Shown here: positions 37,213 to 45,266 of the stretch, piece by piece
Position numbering within the stretch: position 1 is the first letter of the stretch
Layout: each line of letters starts with the position of its first letter
Assembly (NCBI RefSeq): GCF_017876775.1
Contig: NZ_JAGIOP010000002.1
Span: 3,658,001 to 3,722,000, forward strand
Source of the DNA: Mycolicibacterium lutetiense
GTDB taxonomy: Bacteria; Actinomycetota; Actinomycetes; Mycobacteriales; Mycobacteriaceae
Direction: 5' to 3'
Length of the DNA stretch: 64,000 nucleotides
Translations under genes and position numbers: made by a program
The notes under the pieces: model-generated
Databases searched by the model: none
What the model was told of the DNA's origin: nothing
What the model saw: the letters and a program-made list of their open reading frames with translations, nothing else

Positions 37213-38291
37213 TTGGTCTCTCCTGTCCGAGTCCCGGCGTCACCCGCGATCCAGCGTCGGGCGAACTCCAGGAAGGCGTCGTTCTCGTGCGGTGCCCCGA
37301 TGGTGACCCGCACGCCGTCCTCACCGTACGGGCGAACGATGAGGCGGTTGTCGGCGGCCCTGGCCACGAAGTCGAGGGTGCGTTCGGCCAGCGGCAGCCA
37401 GACGAAGTTGGCTTGCGACGGCGGTATTTCGTAGCCGGCCTCGCGCAGCGCCGCGCTCACGCGGGCGCGTTCGGCGACGACGGCGTCGGTGCGGGCCAGG
37501 AGTTCTTCAGAGGCTTCGAGGCTGGCGATGGCCGCGGCCTGGGACACGGTGGTCGCGCTGAACGCCACGTAGACCTTGCCGAGCGCGGTGACGATCTCCG
37601 GGTCGGCGACCGCGTAGCCGATGCGCATGCCGGCCAGGCCGTACGCCTTCGAGAAGGTGCGCAGAACCACCACGTTGCGGTGCGCGCGGGCCAGGCCGAG
37701 GCTGTCGGGTGCGAGCCCGTCGCGGATGTACTCCACATAGGCCTCGTCGAGCACCAGGACGATGTGCGGGGGTACCGCTGCCACGAACCGGGCCAGTGCT
37801 TCGGGGTCGACCACAGTGCTGGTCGGGTTGTTCGGATTGCAGACGAAGATCAGCCGGGTGCGGTCGGTGATCGCTGCGAGCATGGCGTCGAGATCGTGAG
37901 TCTGGTCACGCAGCGGGACCTGGATGCAGGTCGCCCCGGCGGTGCGCACCTGCATCGGGTAGATCTCGAAACTGCGCCAGCCGATGACGACTTCGTCGCC
38001 GACCGAGGATGTGATTTGTATCAATTGCTGGCACAGGCTGACCGAACCGCAGCCGACGGCGATGTTCTCGGGCGCGAATCCGACATGCTTGGCCAGATGT
38101 TCACGCAGGTCAAGGTAGTTGTTGTCGGGGTACCGATTGACGGTCTCCGCGGCTTTGGCGATCGCCTTGATCACGCTGGGCAGCGGCGGATCGACGGTTT
38201 CGTTGCTGGCGATCTTGATTGCGCCCGCGACGGTTTTGCCTGCTGTGTAGGCCGGAAGATCGGCCATCTCAGGGCGCAAGCGGATACTCAT
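37209..38291 (-). CDS. hisC2: Histidinol-phosphate/aromatic aminotransferase HisC2
   Basis: 360-residue class I PLP aminotransferase, orthologue of Rv3772 (aromatic/histidinol-phosphate aminotransferase). The PLP lysine is in TFSKAYGLAGMRIGYA; Asn and Tyr PLP contacts are in NPNNPTSTV and DEAYVEY, and the C-terminal Arg in RLIVRPYGEDGVRVTIG binds carboxylate. The ATG at 38291 (MSIRLRPEMADLPAY) fits the family; the longer frame would start 29 codons upstream. A role in phenylalanine or tyrosine synthesis fits tyrA elsewhere in this window. Confidence 0.92.
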   Translation of the reverse strand: MSIRLRPEMADLPAYTAGKTVAGAIKIASNETVDPPLPSVIKAIAKAAETVNRYPDNNYLDLREHLAKHVGFAPENIAVGCGSVSLCQQLIQITSSVGDEVVIGWRSFEIYPMQVRTAGATCIQVPLRDQTHDLDAMLAAITDRTRLIFVCNPNNPTSTVVDPEALARFVAAVPPHIVLVLDEAYVEYIRDGLAPDSLGLARAHRNVVVLRTFSKAYGLAGMRIGYAVADPEIVTALGKVYVAFSATTVSQAAAIASLEASEELLARTDAVVAERARVSAALREAGYEIPPSQANFVWLPLAERTLDFVARAADNRLIVRPYGEDGVRVTIGAPHENDAFLEFARRWIAGDAGTRTGETK

Positions 38292-38379
38292 TTGGTCAGC
38301 ATAGGTGAGCATGTGTACTGTGTGCCCTCGGCGGTTTCGGGCATTTGGACGTGGTCCGGTACCCTCACAGAAGTTCAAA

Positions 38380-38471
38380 GGAGGCGTGCCAGAGCGGCCG
38401 AATGGGACTCACTGCTAATGAGTTGTCCCCCTCAAAGGGGACCGGAGGTTCAAATCCTCTCGCCTCCGCCA
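38380..38471 (+). tRNA. tRNA-Ser (anticodon GCT)
   Basis: 92-nt class II tRNA with encoded CCA. Acceptor GGAGGCG pairs with CGCCTCC; anticodon GCT lies in ACTGCTAAT; the long variable arm is GTCCCCCTCAAAGGGGAC; the T-arm is GGAGGTTCAAATCCTCT. Confidence 0.97.
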
Positions 38472-38508
38472 CGGTTGATTCGTCAACCGCACAACTGAAT
38501 AACGGCAA

Positions 38509-38584
38509 GCGCCCGTAGCTCAACGGATAGAGCATCTGACTACGGATCAGAAGGTTAGGGGTTCGAATCCCTTCGGGCGCACCA
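38509..38584 (+). tRNA. tRNA-Arg (anticodon ACG)
   Basis: 76-nt tRNA with encoded CCA. Acceptor GCGCCCG pairs with CGGGCGC; anticodon ACG in CTACGGA is read as ICG after deamination, by the TadA encoded at 54601 in this window; T-arm GGGGTTCGAATCCC. Confidence 0.97.
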
Positions 38585-38588
38585 TAAA

Positions 38589-38632
38589 AAATCGAGGCGT
38601 GGTCTACGGACCGCGCCTCGATTTGTTTTGTT
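38589..38632 (+). terminator. Intrinsic terminator after tRNA-Arg
   Basis: A 16-bp hairpin (38589-38604 with 38609-38624, loop TACG, one G-U pair) begins five bases after the tRNA and is followed by GTTTTGTTG. It is the strongest rho-independent terminator in the window. Confidence 0.9.
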
Positions 38633-38660
38633 GGATCGCCCCAGGCCTCCGGGGAGCGCT

Positions 38661-38957
38661 CTACTCGGAGGCGACGGCGGCGGCGATGTCGACGGCCATC
38701 TCGCGCAACACGTCGTCGGTGACGAACTCACGCGCGGTCTGGCGGTTCAACCTCAACACGGAGACCAACAGCTCGATGTGGCCGGCGACCTGGACCCGGG
38801 CCAGCTCCGGCGGAAGGTGCAGCCCGTGCAGATCGGCGAGGAAGCCACGCAGCACGGTGACGCGATCTTTCATCCACGGTGACCGGTCGGCCACCGTGGA
38901 TGTCGAGGTCTTCAGCTGTCCGATGTAGCGGCGTTGCCGCGGTTGCTCAAACACGCC
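38661..38957 (-). CDS. Hypothetical protein
   Basis: 98 residues if read from the GTG at 38957. The C-terminal 70 residues look like a real helical protein (MKDRVTVLRGFLADLHGLHLPPELARVQVAGHIELLVSVLRLNRQ) with an ARVQVAG-HIEL core, whereas the sequence further upstream (open to 39113) is low-complexity and unconvincing. I do not recognise it, though a similarly placed small gene (Rv3771c) lies near these tRNAs in M. tuberculosis. The start is uncertain; ATG 38873 is possible. Confidence 0.5.
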   Translation of the reverse strand, partial: GVFEQPRQRRYIGQLKTSTSTVADRSPWMKDRVTVLRGFLADLHGLHLPPELARVQVAGHIELLVSVLRLNRQTAREFVTDDVLREMAVDIAAAVASE

Positions 38958-39175
38958 GTGGTGGGCTTGACGCGTGGGATCCGCAGCGCGCGGCCGGGCC
39001 CGGACACGGATGTCACCGTGTGGTGAAGCGCATCCGGTGAATGCCGCCGTGCGCATGACCCTGGCTGTTGCCATGGCGTGTCTGTGACCCATCGTTCCCG
39101 TACCTGCCGACAATTGTGGTTTGCCAGTTAACTTTACGGGAACTTCTCAGGTTCAGCTCAGATTCATCCTGAGCG

Positions 39176-39526
39176 TCAGTTCCAGAGCACCGCGATTGCC
39201 GACGCGAGCAGGGGCAGAATGCCGGCGGCGATGAACAGGCCCATGACCGGTCCGCCCGCGCGACGCTGCCGTGCGGTGCCGATGCCCAGCACCGCGCCGA
39301 GCGCCACCAGGATGACCAGCTTGGTCCCGAGCTTGGGGTAGTTCAGGACGATGCCGGGCCAGGGTGCGGCCAGGGCGATGCCGGTGACGAGCGACAGCAC
39401 CATGCCGTAGGTCATCACCGGGGTGATCAGGAAGCGTCGGGCGGCGGCCTCGGCGATCCAGGCGCCGACCATGACTGCGAAACCGATCAGATGTGCGTAT
39501 ACAACTACGTCGCGTAGTAGAGCCAT
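39176..39526 (-). CDS. Four-helix membrane protein
   Basis: 116-residue membrane protein with four hydrophobic helices (VVVYAHLIGFAVMVGAWI, TYGMVLSLVTGIALA, LVILVALGAVLGIG, MGLFIAAGILPLLASAIAVLW). Short conserved feel (NYPKLGTKLVILV) recalls small Fe-S or heme-free copper-family DUF proteins, but the family is not identified. The ATG at 39526 is preceded by an AC-rich leader. Divergent from a phosphoesterase gene 40 bp away. Confidence 0.75.
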   Translation of the reverse strand: MALLRDVVVYAHLIGFAVMVGAWIAEAAARRFLITPVMTYGMVLSLVTGIALAAPWPGIVLNYPKLGTKLVILVALGAVLGIGTARQRRAGGPVMGLFIAAGILPLLASAIAVLWN

Positions 39527-39566
39527 GGGCGGAGTGTAACGGCATCTCCGACGTAGGCTGGGCGGG

Positions 39567-40067
39567 ATGCGGCTGCTGATGATCGCCGATACCCATGTCC
39601 CCAAGCGTGCCAAGGATCTCCCGGCTCAGGTGTGGGACGAAGTCGACCGGGCCGACGTTGTTGTCCACGCTGGGGATTGGGCCGACCCGGCACTGCTCGA
39701 CGCGCTCAGTTCGCGTGCGGCGCACCTGATCGGCTGCTGGGGCAACAACGACGGAGCGGAACTGCGCAGGCGACTGCCTGAGCGCGCCGACGTGACCTTG
39801 GACGGCCTGCGACTCACCGTCGTGCACGAGACCGGTGCGGCCACCGGTCGGGAGGCCCGGATGGCGCGGGACTATCCCGGAACCGACGTCCTGGTCTTCG
39901 GGCACAGCCACATCCCGTGGGACACGACAGCTAAAACCGGTCTGCGCCTGTTGAATCCGGGCTCGCCGACCGACCGGCGCAGGCAGCCATACTGCACCTA
40001 CATGACGGCTCGCATCGCTGCGGGGGTGCTGTCCGACGTCAGCCTGCACACGCTGGACCGGCCGTGA
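39567..40067 (+). CDS. Metallophosphoesterase (YfcE/MJ0936 type)
   Basis: 166-residue calcineurin-like phosphodiesterase with all metal motifs: Asp8-x-His10 (IADTH), Asp37 (HAGDWAD), Asn61-Asp62 (WGNND), His in LTVVHE and the GHSH motif (VFGHSHIPWD). NPGSP near the end is also typical. Such YfcE-like enzymes cleave phosphodiesters in vitro; substrate in vivo unknown. ATG at 39567. Confidence 0.92.
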   Translation: MRLLMIADTHVPKRAKDLPAQVWDEVDRADVVVHAGDWADPALLDALSSRAAHLIGCWGNNDGAELRRRLPERADVTLDGLRLTVVHETGAATGREARMARDYPGTDVLVFGHSHIPWDTTAKTGLRLLNPGSPTDRRRQPYCTYMTARIAAGVLSDVSLHTLDRP

Positions 40068-40080
40068 ACCGCCGCGACGG

Positions 40081-40419
40081 CTAGCCCGCTTCGCTCTCGC
40101 AGATCAGCTGAATGTGCTTGGTGGCCCAATCGCTCAGCGGTTCAAGGGATTCAAGTAGCTCCTGGCCCGCAGGCGTCATGGAGTACTCCACCCGCGGCGG
40201 CACCTCGTGGTAGCTCTCCCGATGCACCACGCCGTGACGCTGGAGTTCCTTGAGGTGCTGCGTCAGCATTTTCTGGGACACTCCGGGCAGGCTGCGGTGC
40301 AGTGCGTTGAACCGCTTCGGCCCGGGCTGCAGTTCCCACAGGATCAGCGGTTTCCACTTTCCGTCCACCACGGCGAACGCCGCATCGAGTCCGCAGGTGT
40401 ACTTGCCGAGCTGGCTCAT
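40081..40419 (-). CDS. HxlR family regulator
   Basis: 112-residue HxlR/MarR-like winged-helix repressor starting at ATG 40419 (MSQLGKYTCG). Cys8 in TCGLDAAFAVVDGKWKPLILWEL and the recognition segment VSQKMLTQHLKELQRHGVV are typical; the Cys could serve as a redox or thiol sensor. Its likely binding site lies in the 103-bp divergent region at 40462-40488, with the imine reductase-like gene on the other side. Confidence 0.9.
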   Translation of the reverse strand: MSQLGKYTCGLDAAFAVVDGKWKPLILWELQPGPKRFNALHRSLPGVSQKMLTQHLKELQRHGVVHRESYHEVPPRVEYSMTPAGQELLESLEPLSDWATKHIQLICESEAG

Positions 40420-40461
40420 GACAGGATCCTTGCAGTTCAGGGCCAATAGTTTCAAAAAAGT

Positions 40462-40488
40462 AAGTATCCCACTTTTAAGTGGGTACTT
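40462..40488. promoter_or_regulatory. Inverted-repeat operator between hxlR and the reductase gene
   Basis: AAGTATCCCACTT (40462-40474) and AAGTGGGTACTT (40477-40488) form a 12-bp inverted repeat with one bulged T and a 2-bp centre. It sits 34 bp before the ATG of the reductase (40523) and 42 bp from the hxlR start, so the HxlR protein probably controls both. Confidence 0.7.
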
Positions 40489-40522
40489 GTCCTGCAGTCA
40501 GTGCCTCTCCAACGATGGTGGC

Positions 40523-41398
40523 ATGACAACCACACGCCATTCGGTCAGCTTTCTCGGTCTGGGTGCGATGGGCTCAGCGCTGGCCCGCACCGCCCTGAAG
40601 GCGGGGCATCCGACCTTCATCTGGAACCGCACCGCCGCGCGGTCGGCCGCGCTCGTCGAGGAGGGCGCCACCGCGGCGGCAGATCCGGGCGAGGGTCTGG
40701 ACGCGGACCTCATCGTCGTCTGCCTGTTCGACCAGGCCTCGGTGCACGAGGTCCTCGACCCGGTTGCGGACCGGCTGGCCGGGCGCCGGTTGGTGAACCT
40801 GACCACGACGTCACCGGAAGGCGCACGAGAGCTGGCCAGGTGGGCTTCCGGACACGGTGCCGACTATCTCGACGGCGGCATCATGGCGACTCCGGAGATG
40901 ATCGCGACACCGCACTCGGCGATCCTCTACAGCGGCTCGGCCGCGTTGTTCGACGATCATCGCGAGTTCTTCGAACTATGGGGCAGTGCAGAGTATTTCG
41001 GCGACGATGCGGGCATGGCGTCGTTGTACGACCTGGCCCTCCTTTCTGCCATGTACGTGATGTTCGCGGGCTTCTTCCACGGCGCTGCGATGGTCGGAGC
41101 AGCCGGAGTGCCAGCGAAGGAGTTCGCTGCCCGCACCGCGGCCTGGCTGCCGGCGCTGATGCCCGCCATCGCCGGATACGCGGCCGTCATCGACGGCGGG
41201 GACTACACCGTGCCCGGCCAGCAGAGCCTCGATTTCTCCGACATCAGTGACATCGTCAACGCAAGCCGGGACCAGGGCATCAGCACAGAATTGGTCGATG
41301 TCGTGCAACGGCTGATCCACCGGCAGATCGACGCGGGCCACGGCACCGACGGCTTCGCCCGGGTGATCGAGAGCATCAAGAAGGGCGCCGCTGCGTGA
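40523..41398 (+). CDS. NADPH-dependent beta-hydroxyacid dehydrogenase/imine reductase-like protein
   Basis: 291-residue protein with Rossmann motif FLGLGAMGSALARTA (residues about 10-24) and RTAARS, characteristic of the 6-phosphogluconate dehydrogenase NAD-binding-2 family, and a C-terminal all-helical half with the NADPH-dependent imine reductase layout (GGIMATPEMI, HRQIDAGHG). The lysine of true beta-hydroxyacid dehydrogenases is not evident (MASLYDLALL), as in imine reductases. Overlaps the alkyl sulfatase by 4 bp (GTGA). Confidence 0.85.
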   Translation: MTTTRHSVSFLGLGAMGSALARTALKAGHPTFIWNRTAARSAALVEEGATAAADPGEGLDADLIVVCLFDQASVHEVLDPVADRLAGRRLVNLTTTSPEGARELARWASGHGADYLDGGIMATPEMIATPHSAILYSGSAALFDDHREFFELWGSAEYFGDDAGMASLYDLALLSAMYVMFAGFFHGAAMVGAAGVPAKEFAARTAAWLPALMPAIAGYAAVIDGGDYTVPGQQSLDFSDISDIVNASRDQGISTELVDVVQRLIHRQIDAGHGTDGFARVIESIKKGAAA

Positions 41399-43311
41399 CC
41401 GTGCCGACACCGTCAGGTGGCACGCTCTTCGGTATGGAGCAGAAGCCACCTACCGCAGTCATCGAGGCCGCCAACCGCGTGCATCTGAATAACCTGCCGT
41501 TCGAGGACGCCAGGGATTTCGAGGACGCTGACCGGGGCTTCATCGCCGCGCTCGAACCGTGTGTGGTGAAGGCCGCCGATGGCAGGGTGGTGTGGGACAA
41601 CGATGCCTATGACTTCCTGAGAGGTGATGCGCCGACGTCGGTGCATCCCAGCCTGTGGCGCCAGTCGCAACTGTGCGCCAAGCAAGGTCTCTACGAGGTG
41701 GTCGAGGGCATCTACCAGGTGAGGGGCCTGGATCTGTCGAACATCAGCTTCATCGAGGGCGATACCGGCGTCAGCGTCATCGATCCGCTGATCTCCACCG
41801 AGACCGCGGCCGCCGCGCTGGCGCTGTACCGGGCACACCGGGGAGAGCGCGAGGTGGTCGCGGTCATTTACACCCACAGCCACGCCGACCATTTCGGCGG
41901 CGTGCTGGGCGTGACCAATCAGGCCGATGTCGACGCGGGCAAGGTCGTCGTCATCGCGCCGGAACACTTCACCGAGCACGCCGTGCAGGAGAACGTCTAT
42001 GCCGGCACCGCGATGGCGCGCCGGGCCGGTTACATGTACGGCGCAGCGCTGGACCGTAGCCCGCAGGGCCAGGTCGGCTGCGGGCTGGGGCAGGTCGGCT
42101 CGACGGGCGAGGTGGCGCTGATCGTGCCGACCCTCGACATTCGCGAAACCGGGGAGACCCACACCATCGACGGTGTCGAGATCGAATTCCAGATGGCGCC
42201 GGGCACCGAGGCGCCCGCCGAGATGCACTTCTACTTCCCGAAACTCCGGGCGCTGTGCATGGCCGAGAACGCCACCCACAATCTGCACAACCTGCTGACC
42301 CTACGTGGCGCGTTGGTACGTGATCCGCATGGTTGGGCGGGCTATCTGACCGAGGCCATCGACACCTTCTCCGACCGCGCCGACGTGGTGTTTGCCTCGC
42401 ACCACTGGCCCACCTGGGGTCGCGAGCGGATCGTCGAATTCCTTTCGCTGCAACGGGATCTGTACGCCTACTTGCATGACCAGACGTTGCGTCAGCTCAA
42501 CCAGGGTTACACCGGGGTCGAGATCGCGGAGACCTTCCAGCTGCCGCCGGCCCTGGAGAAGGCCTGGCATGCCCACGGTTACTACGGCTCGGTAAGTCAC
42601 AACGTCAAGGCGGTCTATCAGCGCTACATGGGCTGGTTCGACGGCAACCCGGCCCGGTTGTGGCCGCACCCGCCCGAGGCGCTCGGCCCTCGCTACGTCG
42701 AGGCGATGGGCGGTGCCGACCGGGTGGTCGAGCTGGCTGGGAAGGCTTTCGAAGACGGTGATTTCCGCTGGGCGGCAACACTTCTCGACCACATCATCTT
42801 CACCGATGAAAACCACGCGCGAGCCCGCGAACTGTACGCCGACGTGCTTGAGCAGCTGGCCTACGGCGCGGAGAACGCCACATGGCGCAACTTCTTCCTG
42901 AGCGGCGCCACTGAACTGCGGGAGGGAAACTTCGGAACCCCGACCACCTCGGCGTCGCCGTCGCTGCTCGGGCAGCTCACCCCCGAGCAGATCTTCGACA
43001 CCTTCGCGATCAGCCTGAACGGGCCGCGGGCGTGGGATCTGGACCTGGCCATCGACGTGACGTTCCTCGATGTGTCGGTCAACTACCGGCTCACCGTGCG
43101 CAACGGCGTGCTGGTCTATCGCACGGCGGATGCCGACGAGGCGAGTGCGCAGGCCACCGTGAAGCTGGCGAACAAGCTGCGACTGTTGGCCTTCGCGGCG
43201 GGCGACACGGGCTCACCGGGTCTGGAGGTCGCCGGTGACGCGCGGGCCCTGCCGTCGCTGGTGGCCGCCCTGGATCGCCCTGACCCGAACTTCAACATCG
43301 TCACACCGTGA
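41395..43311 (+). CDS. Alkyl sulfatase (metallo-beta-lactamase type, SdsA1-like)
   Basis: 638-residue Zn-dependent alkyl sulfatase, orthologue of Rv3762c. N-terminal metallo-beta-lactamase domain: His161-x-His163-x-Asp165-His166 (THSHADHFGG), further metal ligands in HNLHN and ASHHWPTWG; middle helical dimerisation domain; C-terminal SCP2-like domain (about residues 525-638). Cleaves alkyl sulfate esters such as dodecyl sulfate. GTG at 41395 overlaps the preceding stop; an ATG at 41434 (MEQKPP) is possible. No signal peptide, so likely cytoplasmic. Confidence 0.93.
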   Translation: MTVPTPSGGTLFGMEQKPPTAVIEAANRVHLNNLPFEDARDFEDADRGFIAALEPCVVKAADGRVVWDNDAYDFLRGDAPTSVHPSLWRQSQLCAKQGLYEVVEGIYQVRGLDLSNISFIEGDTGVSVIDPLISTETAAAALALYRAHRGEREVVAVIYTHSHADHFGGVLGVTNQADVDAGKVVVIAPEHFTEHAVQENVYAGTAMARRAGYMYGAALDRSPQGQVGCGLGQVGSTGEVALIVPTLDIRETGETHTIDGVEIEFQMAPGTEAPAEMHFYFPKLRALCMAENATHNLHNLLTLRGALVRDPHGWAGYLTEAIDTFSDRADVVFASHHWPTWGRERIVEFLSLQRDLYAYLHDQTLRQLNQGYTGVEIAETFQLPPALEKAWHAHGYYGSVSHNVKAVYQRYMGWFDGNPARLWPHPPEALGPRYVEAMGGADRVVELAGKAFEDGDFRWAATLLDHIIFTDENHARARELYADVLEQLAYGAENATWRNFFLSGATELREGNFGTPTTSASPSLLGQLTPEQIFDTFAISLNGPRAWDLDLAIDVTFLDVSVNYRLTVRNGVLVYRTADADEASAQATVKLANKLRLLAFAAGDTGSPGLEVAGDARALPSLVAALDRPDPNFNIVTP

Positions 43312-43327
43312 GGTGAACGCAAAGCCG

Positions 43328-43373
43328 ACTTATATAGATAAGTAGTGAACAGTCCCTACTTGTATTGACAAGT
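43328..43373. promoter_or_regulatory. Two GntR-type operator palindromes before the FAD oxidase gene
   Basis: ACTTATATAGATAAGT (43328-43343) and ACTTGTATTGACAAGT (43358-43373), two 16-bp palindromes of the same form, centres 30 bp apart. A third copy lies before the GntR gene itself at 46020-46035. The GntR/HutC protein at 45263-46000 is the evident ligand. Confidence 0.8.
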
Positions 43374-43401
43374 GGCGGCAATGCGGACCACGGTACTCGG
43401 C

Positions 43402-44541
43402 ATGGGAAGTCATCACAGCTACGACGTCGTGGTGGTCGGTGCAGGCATCGTCGGTCTGGCCCACGCCTACCACGCGCATCAGCGTGGGCTGAGCGTCGCC
43501 GTTGTGGATCATGCCGACGGTGTCGTCGGCGCGTCGGTCCAGAACTTCGGCCACGCCTGTATCACCGCGCAGTCCGGTGCTGCAAGGGACTATGCCCGCA
43601 GCGGGCGTCAGCATTGGCTCGACCTGTCCCGCAAGGCGGGGTTCTGGTCGGCCGAGTCGGGCACCTTCTGCGTCGCGCGCCACGACGACGAACTCGCCGT
43701 GATGGGCGAGTTCGCCACCACCCGCGAGGACGACGAGGTGCGGCTGCTGAGCCGCGAGCAGATCCTCGAGCAGATTCCCGTGGCGGCCTCCGGCGTCACC
43801 GGCGGCATGTACCTACCCAACGACCTGCAGGTTGACCCACGCACCGCCGCCCCGTCGATCGCTCGTTGGCTCGCCGGAGAAGGCGTCGACTTCCACTGGC
43901 GCACCGCAGCTTCCGGATTCGAATCGGGGGTGGTGCACACCTCGCGCGGATCGCTACGTGCCGGGACGACGTTCGTCACGGTCAACTGCGACATCGACCG
44001 ACTGTTCCCGGCGATGGCCGAACGCGACGGCCTGTTGCGGTGCCGGTTACACATGCTGCGCGCCCGGCTGCCACTGGCCTTCGCGCTGTCCGCGCCGCTG
44101 TTCACCGGATGGTCGCTGCTGCGGTATTCGGGATTCGAGGGGCTCCCGAGTGCCGGGGCGGTGGCCGACCGGCTGCGCACCGAGCACCCCGACTACGTCG
44201 CGATCGACCTGCACCAGATGTACACGCCGCAGCCCGACGGCTCGGTGCTGATCGGCGACACCCACTACCGGGACATCTCGGCACCGCCGTTCCAGTCGGA
44301 GGAGGGCTTCGATGTCCTCCTTGAGGAGACCAGAAAACTGTTCGGCGTCAATGACATCGAGGTGAGCGAACGCTGGCAGGGTGTCTACACCTCGGCGCCG
44401 GGCCGGGAGTTCCTGATCGAGCAGCCCGTCGAGGGCACCCACGTTGTCACCGTCACCACCGGCATCGGCATGACCACCAGCATGGGCCTCGCCCGCGACA
44501 GCGTCGACAACGCGCTGAACCGGCTCGCCGCGACCGTCTGA
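43402..44541 (+). CDS. FAD-dependent oxidoreductase of the phosphonate-associated family (TIGR03364-like)
   Basis: 379-residue DAO-fold flavoenzyme. N-terminal FAD motif DVVVVGAGIVGLAHA (about residues 8-22), FGHACITAQSG, and the C-terminal GIGMTTSMGLA. This is the family that pairs with phosphonatase-like HAD hydrolases (PbfC/PbfD-type enzymes), where it oxidatively deaminates aminoethylphosphonate or N-alkyl derivatives to phosphonoacetaldehyde. Start at ATG 43402 is assumed; an ATG at 43381 and a GTG at 43372 are also in frame. The HAD gene follows 26 bp later. Confidence 0.85.
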   Translation: MGSHHSYDVVVVGAGIVGLAHAYHAHQRGLSVAVVDHADGVVGASVQNFGHACITAQSGAARDYARSGRQHWLDLSRKAGFWSAESGTFCVARHDDELAVMGEFATTREDDEVRLLSREQILEQIPVAASGVTGGMYLPNDLQVDPRTAAPSIARWLAGEGVDFHWRTAASGFESGVVHTSRGSLRAGTTFVTVNCDIDRLFPAMAERDGLLRCRLHMLRARLPLAFALSAPLFTGWSLLRYSGFEGLPSAGAVADRLRTEHPDYVAIDLHQMYTPQPDGSVLIGDTHYRDISAPPFQSEEGFDVLLEETRKLFGVNDIEVSERWQGVYTSAPGREFLIEQPVEGTHVVTVTTGIGMTTSMGLARDSVDNALNRLAATV

Positions 44542-44567
44542 ACCGTCCACACCGAAGGGGTAAACCA

Positions 44568-45266
44568 GTGAGTACCACCGCATCTGACCCGATCACCCTC
44601 GTCGTCTTCGACATGGCCGGAACCACCGTCGAGGACAGCGGGTTGGTTCAGCAGTCGTTCCTGGCGGCCGACAGTCACGCGGGTCTGTCGAAGACCGACG
44701 CCGACCGGGCGGAGATGCTGCGCTACGTCTCCGACACCATGGGCCAGTCCAAGATCGTGGTGTTCCGCCACCTGGCCCGCGGCAACGAGGAGCAGGCGCA
44801 GTCCGCGAACAAGGAGTTCGAACGCTGCTATGCGCAGCTGGTCGCCGAGGGCAACTGCAGTCCGATCCCCGGCGCCGAAGAGGTCATTGCATCGTTGCGG
44901 TCCAGCGGCATCAAAACGGCACTGACCACCGGATTCGCCAAGGAAACACAGTCGGCCATCATCGAGGCACTGGGCTGGCAGAACCTCGCCGACCTGGTGC
45001 TGTGCCCGTCGCCGGGCGTGCGCGGCCGGCCGTACCCGGACATGCTGCTGAGCGCGTTGATGCAGACGCACACCGATTCGGTGCGCTCCATGATCGTCCT
45101 GGGTGATACGTCCTCGGATGTCATCAGTGGACTGCGTTCCGGGGCGCGGGCCTCGATCGGTGTGCTGACCGGAGCCCACAACCGGGCCCAGCTGTCCGAG
45201 GCGGGCGCCACCCACATCCTCGACAGCGTGGCCGATCTCCCCGCCCTGGTGGCAGCGGCCGACTAA
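44568..45266 (+). CDS. Phosphonatase-like HAD hydrolase (TIGR03351-like)
   Basis: 232-residue HAD-superfamily protein resembling phosphonoacetaldehyde hydrolase PhnX. The nucleophile motif is Asp15-x-Ala17-Gly-Thr (FDMAGTT), the phosphonatase form. The cap-domain MGxxK (Met58-Gly59-x-x-Lys62) keeps the Schiff-base lysine, and GRPYPD carries the Arg typical of this clade. GDTSSDV is HAD motif IV. GTG at 44568 after AGGGG. Together with the FAD enzyme it would split the C-P bond of phosphonoacetaldehyde. Its end overlaps the convergent gntR by 4 bp. Confidence 0.88.
   Translation: MSTTASDPITLVVFDMAGTTVEDSGLVQQSFLAADSHAGLSKTDADRAEMLRYVSDTMGQSKIVVFRHLARGNEEQAQSANKEFERCYAQLVAEGNCSPIPGAEEVIASLRSSGIKTALTTGFAKETQSAIIEALGWQNLADLVLCPSPGVRGRPYPDMLLSALMQTHTDSVRSMIVLGDTSSDVISGLRSGARASIGVLTGAHNRAQLSEAGATHILDSVADLPALVAAAD

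Noticed and set aside
28808..38471. Possible integrated island between tRNA-Ser genes
   Set aside because: No integrase or phage genes occur there, the 16-bp repeat is explained by the IS element, and most genes (echA21, hisC2) are in conserved mycobacterial order.
38958..39113. Extended N-terminus of the small gene at 38661
   Set aside because: The upstream 52 codons are low-complexity (Arg, Ala, Thr) and lack the helical character of the rest, so a later start is preferred.
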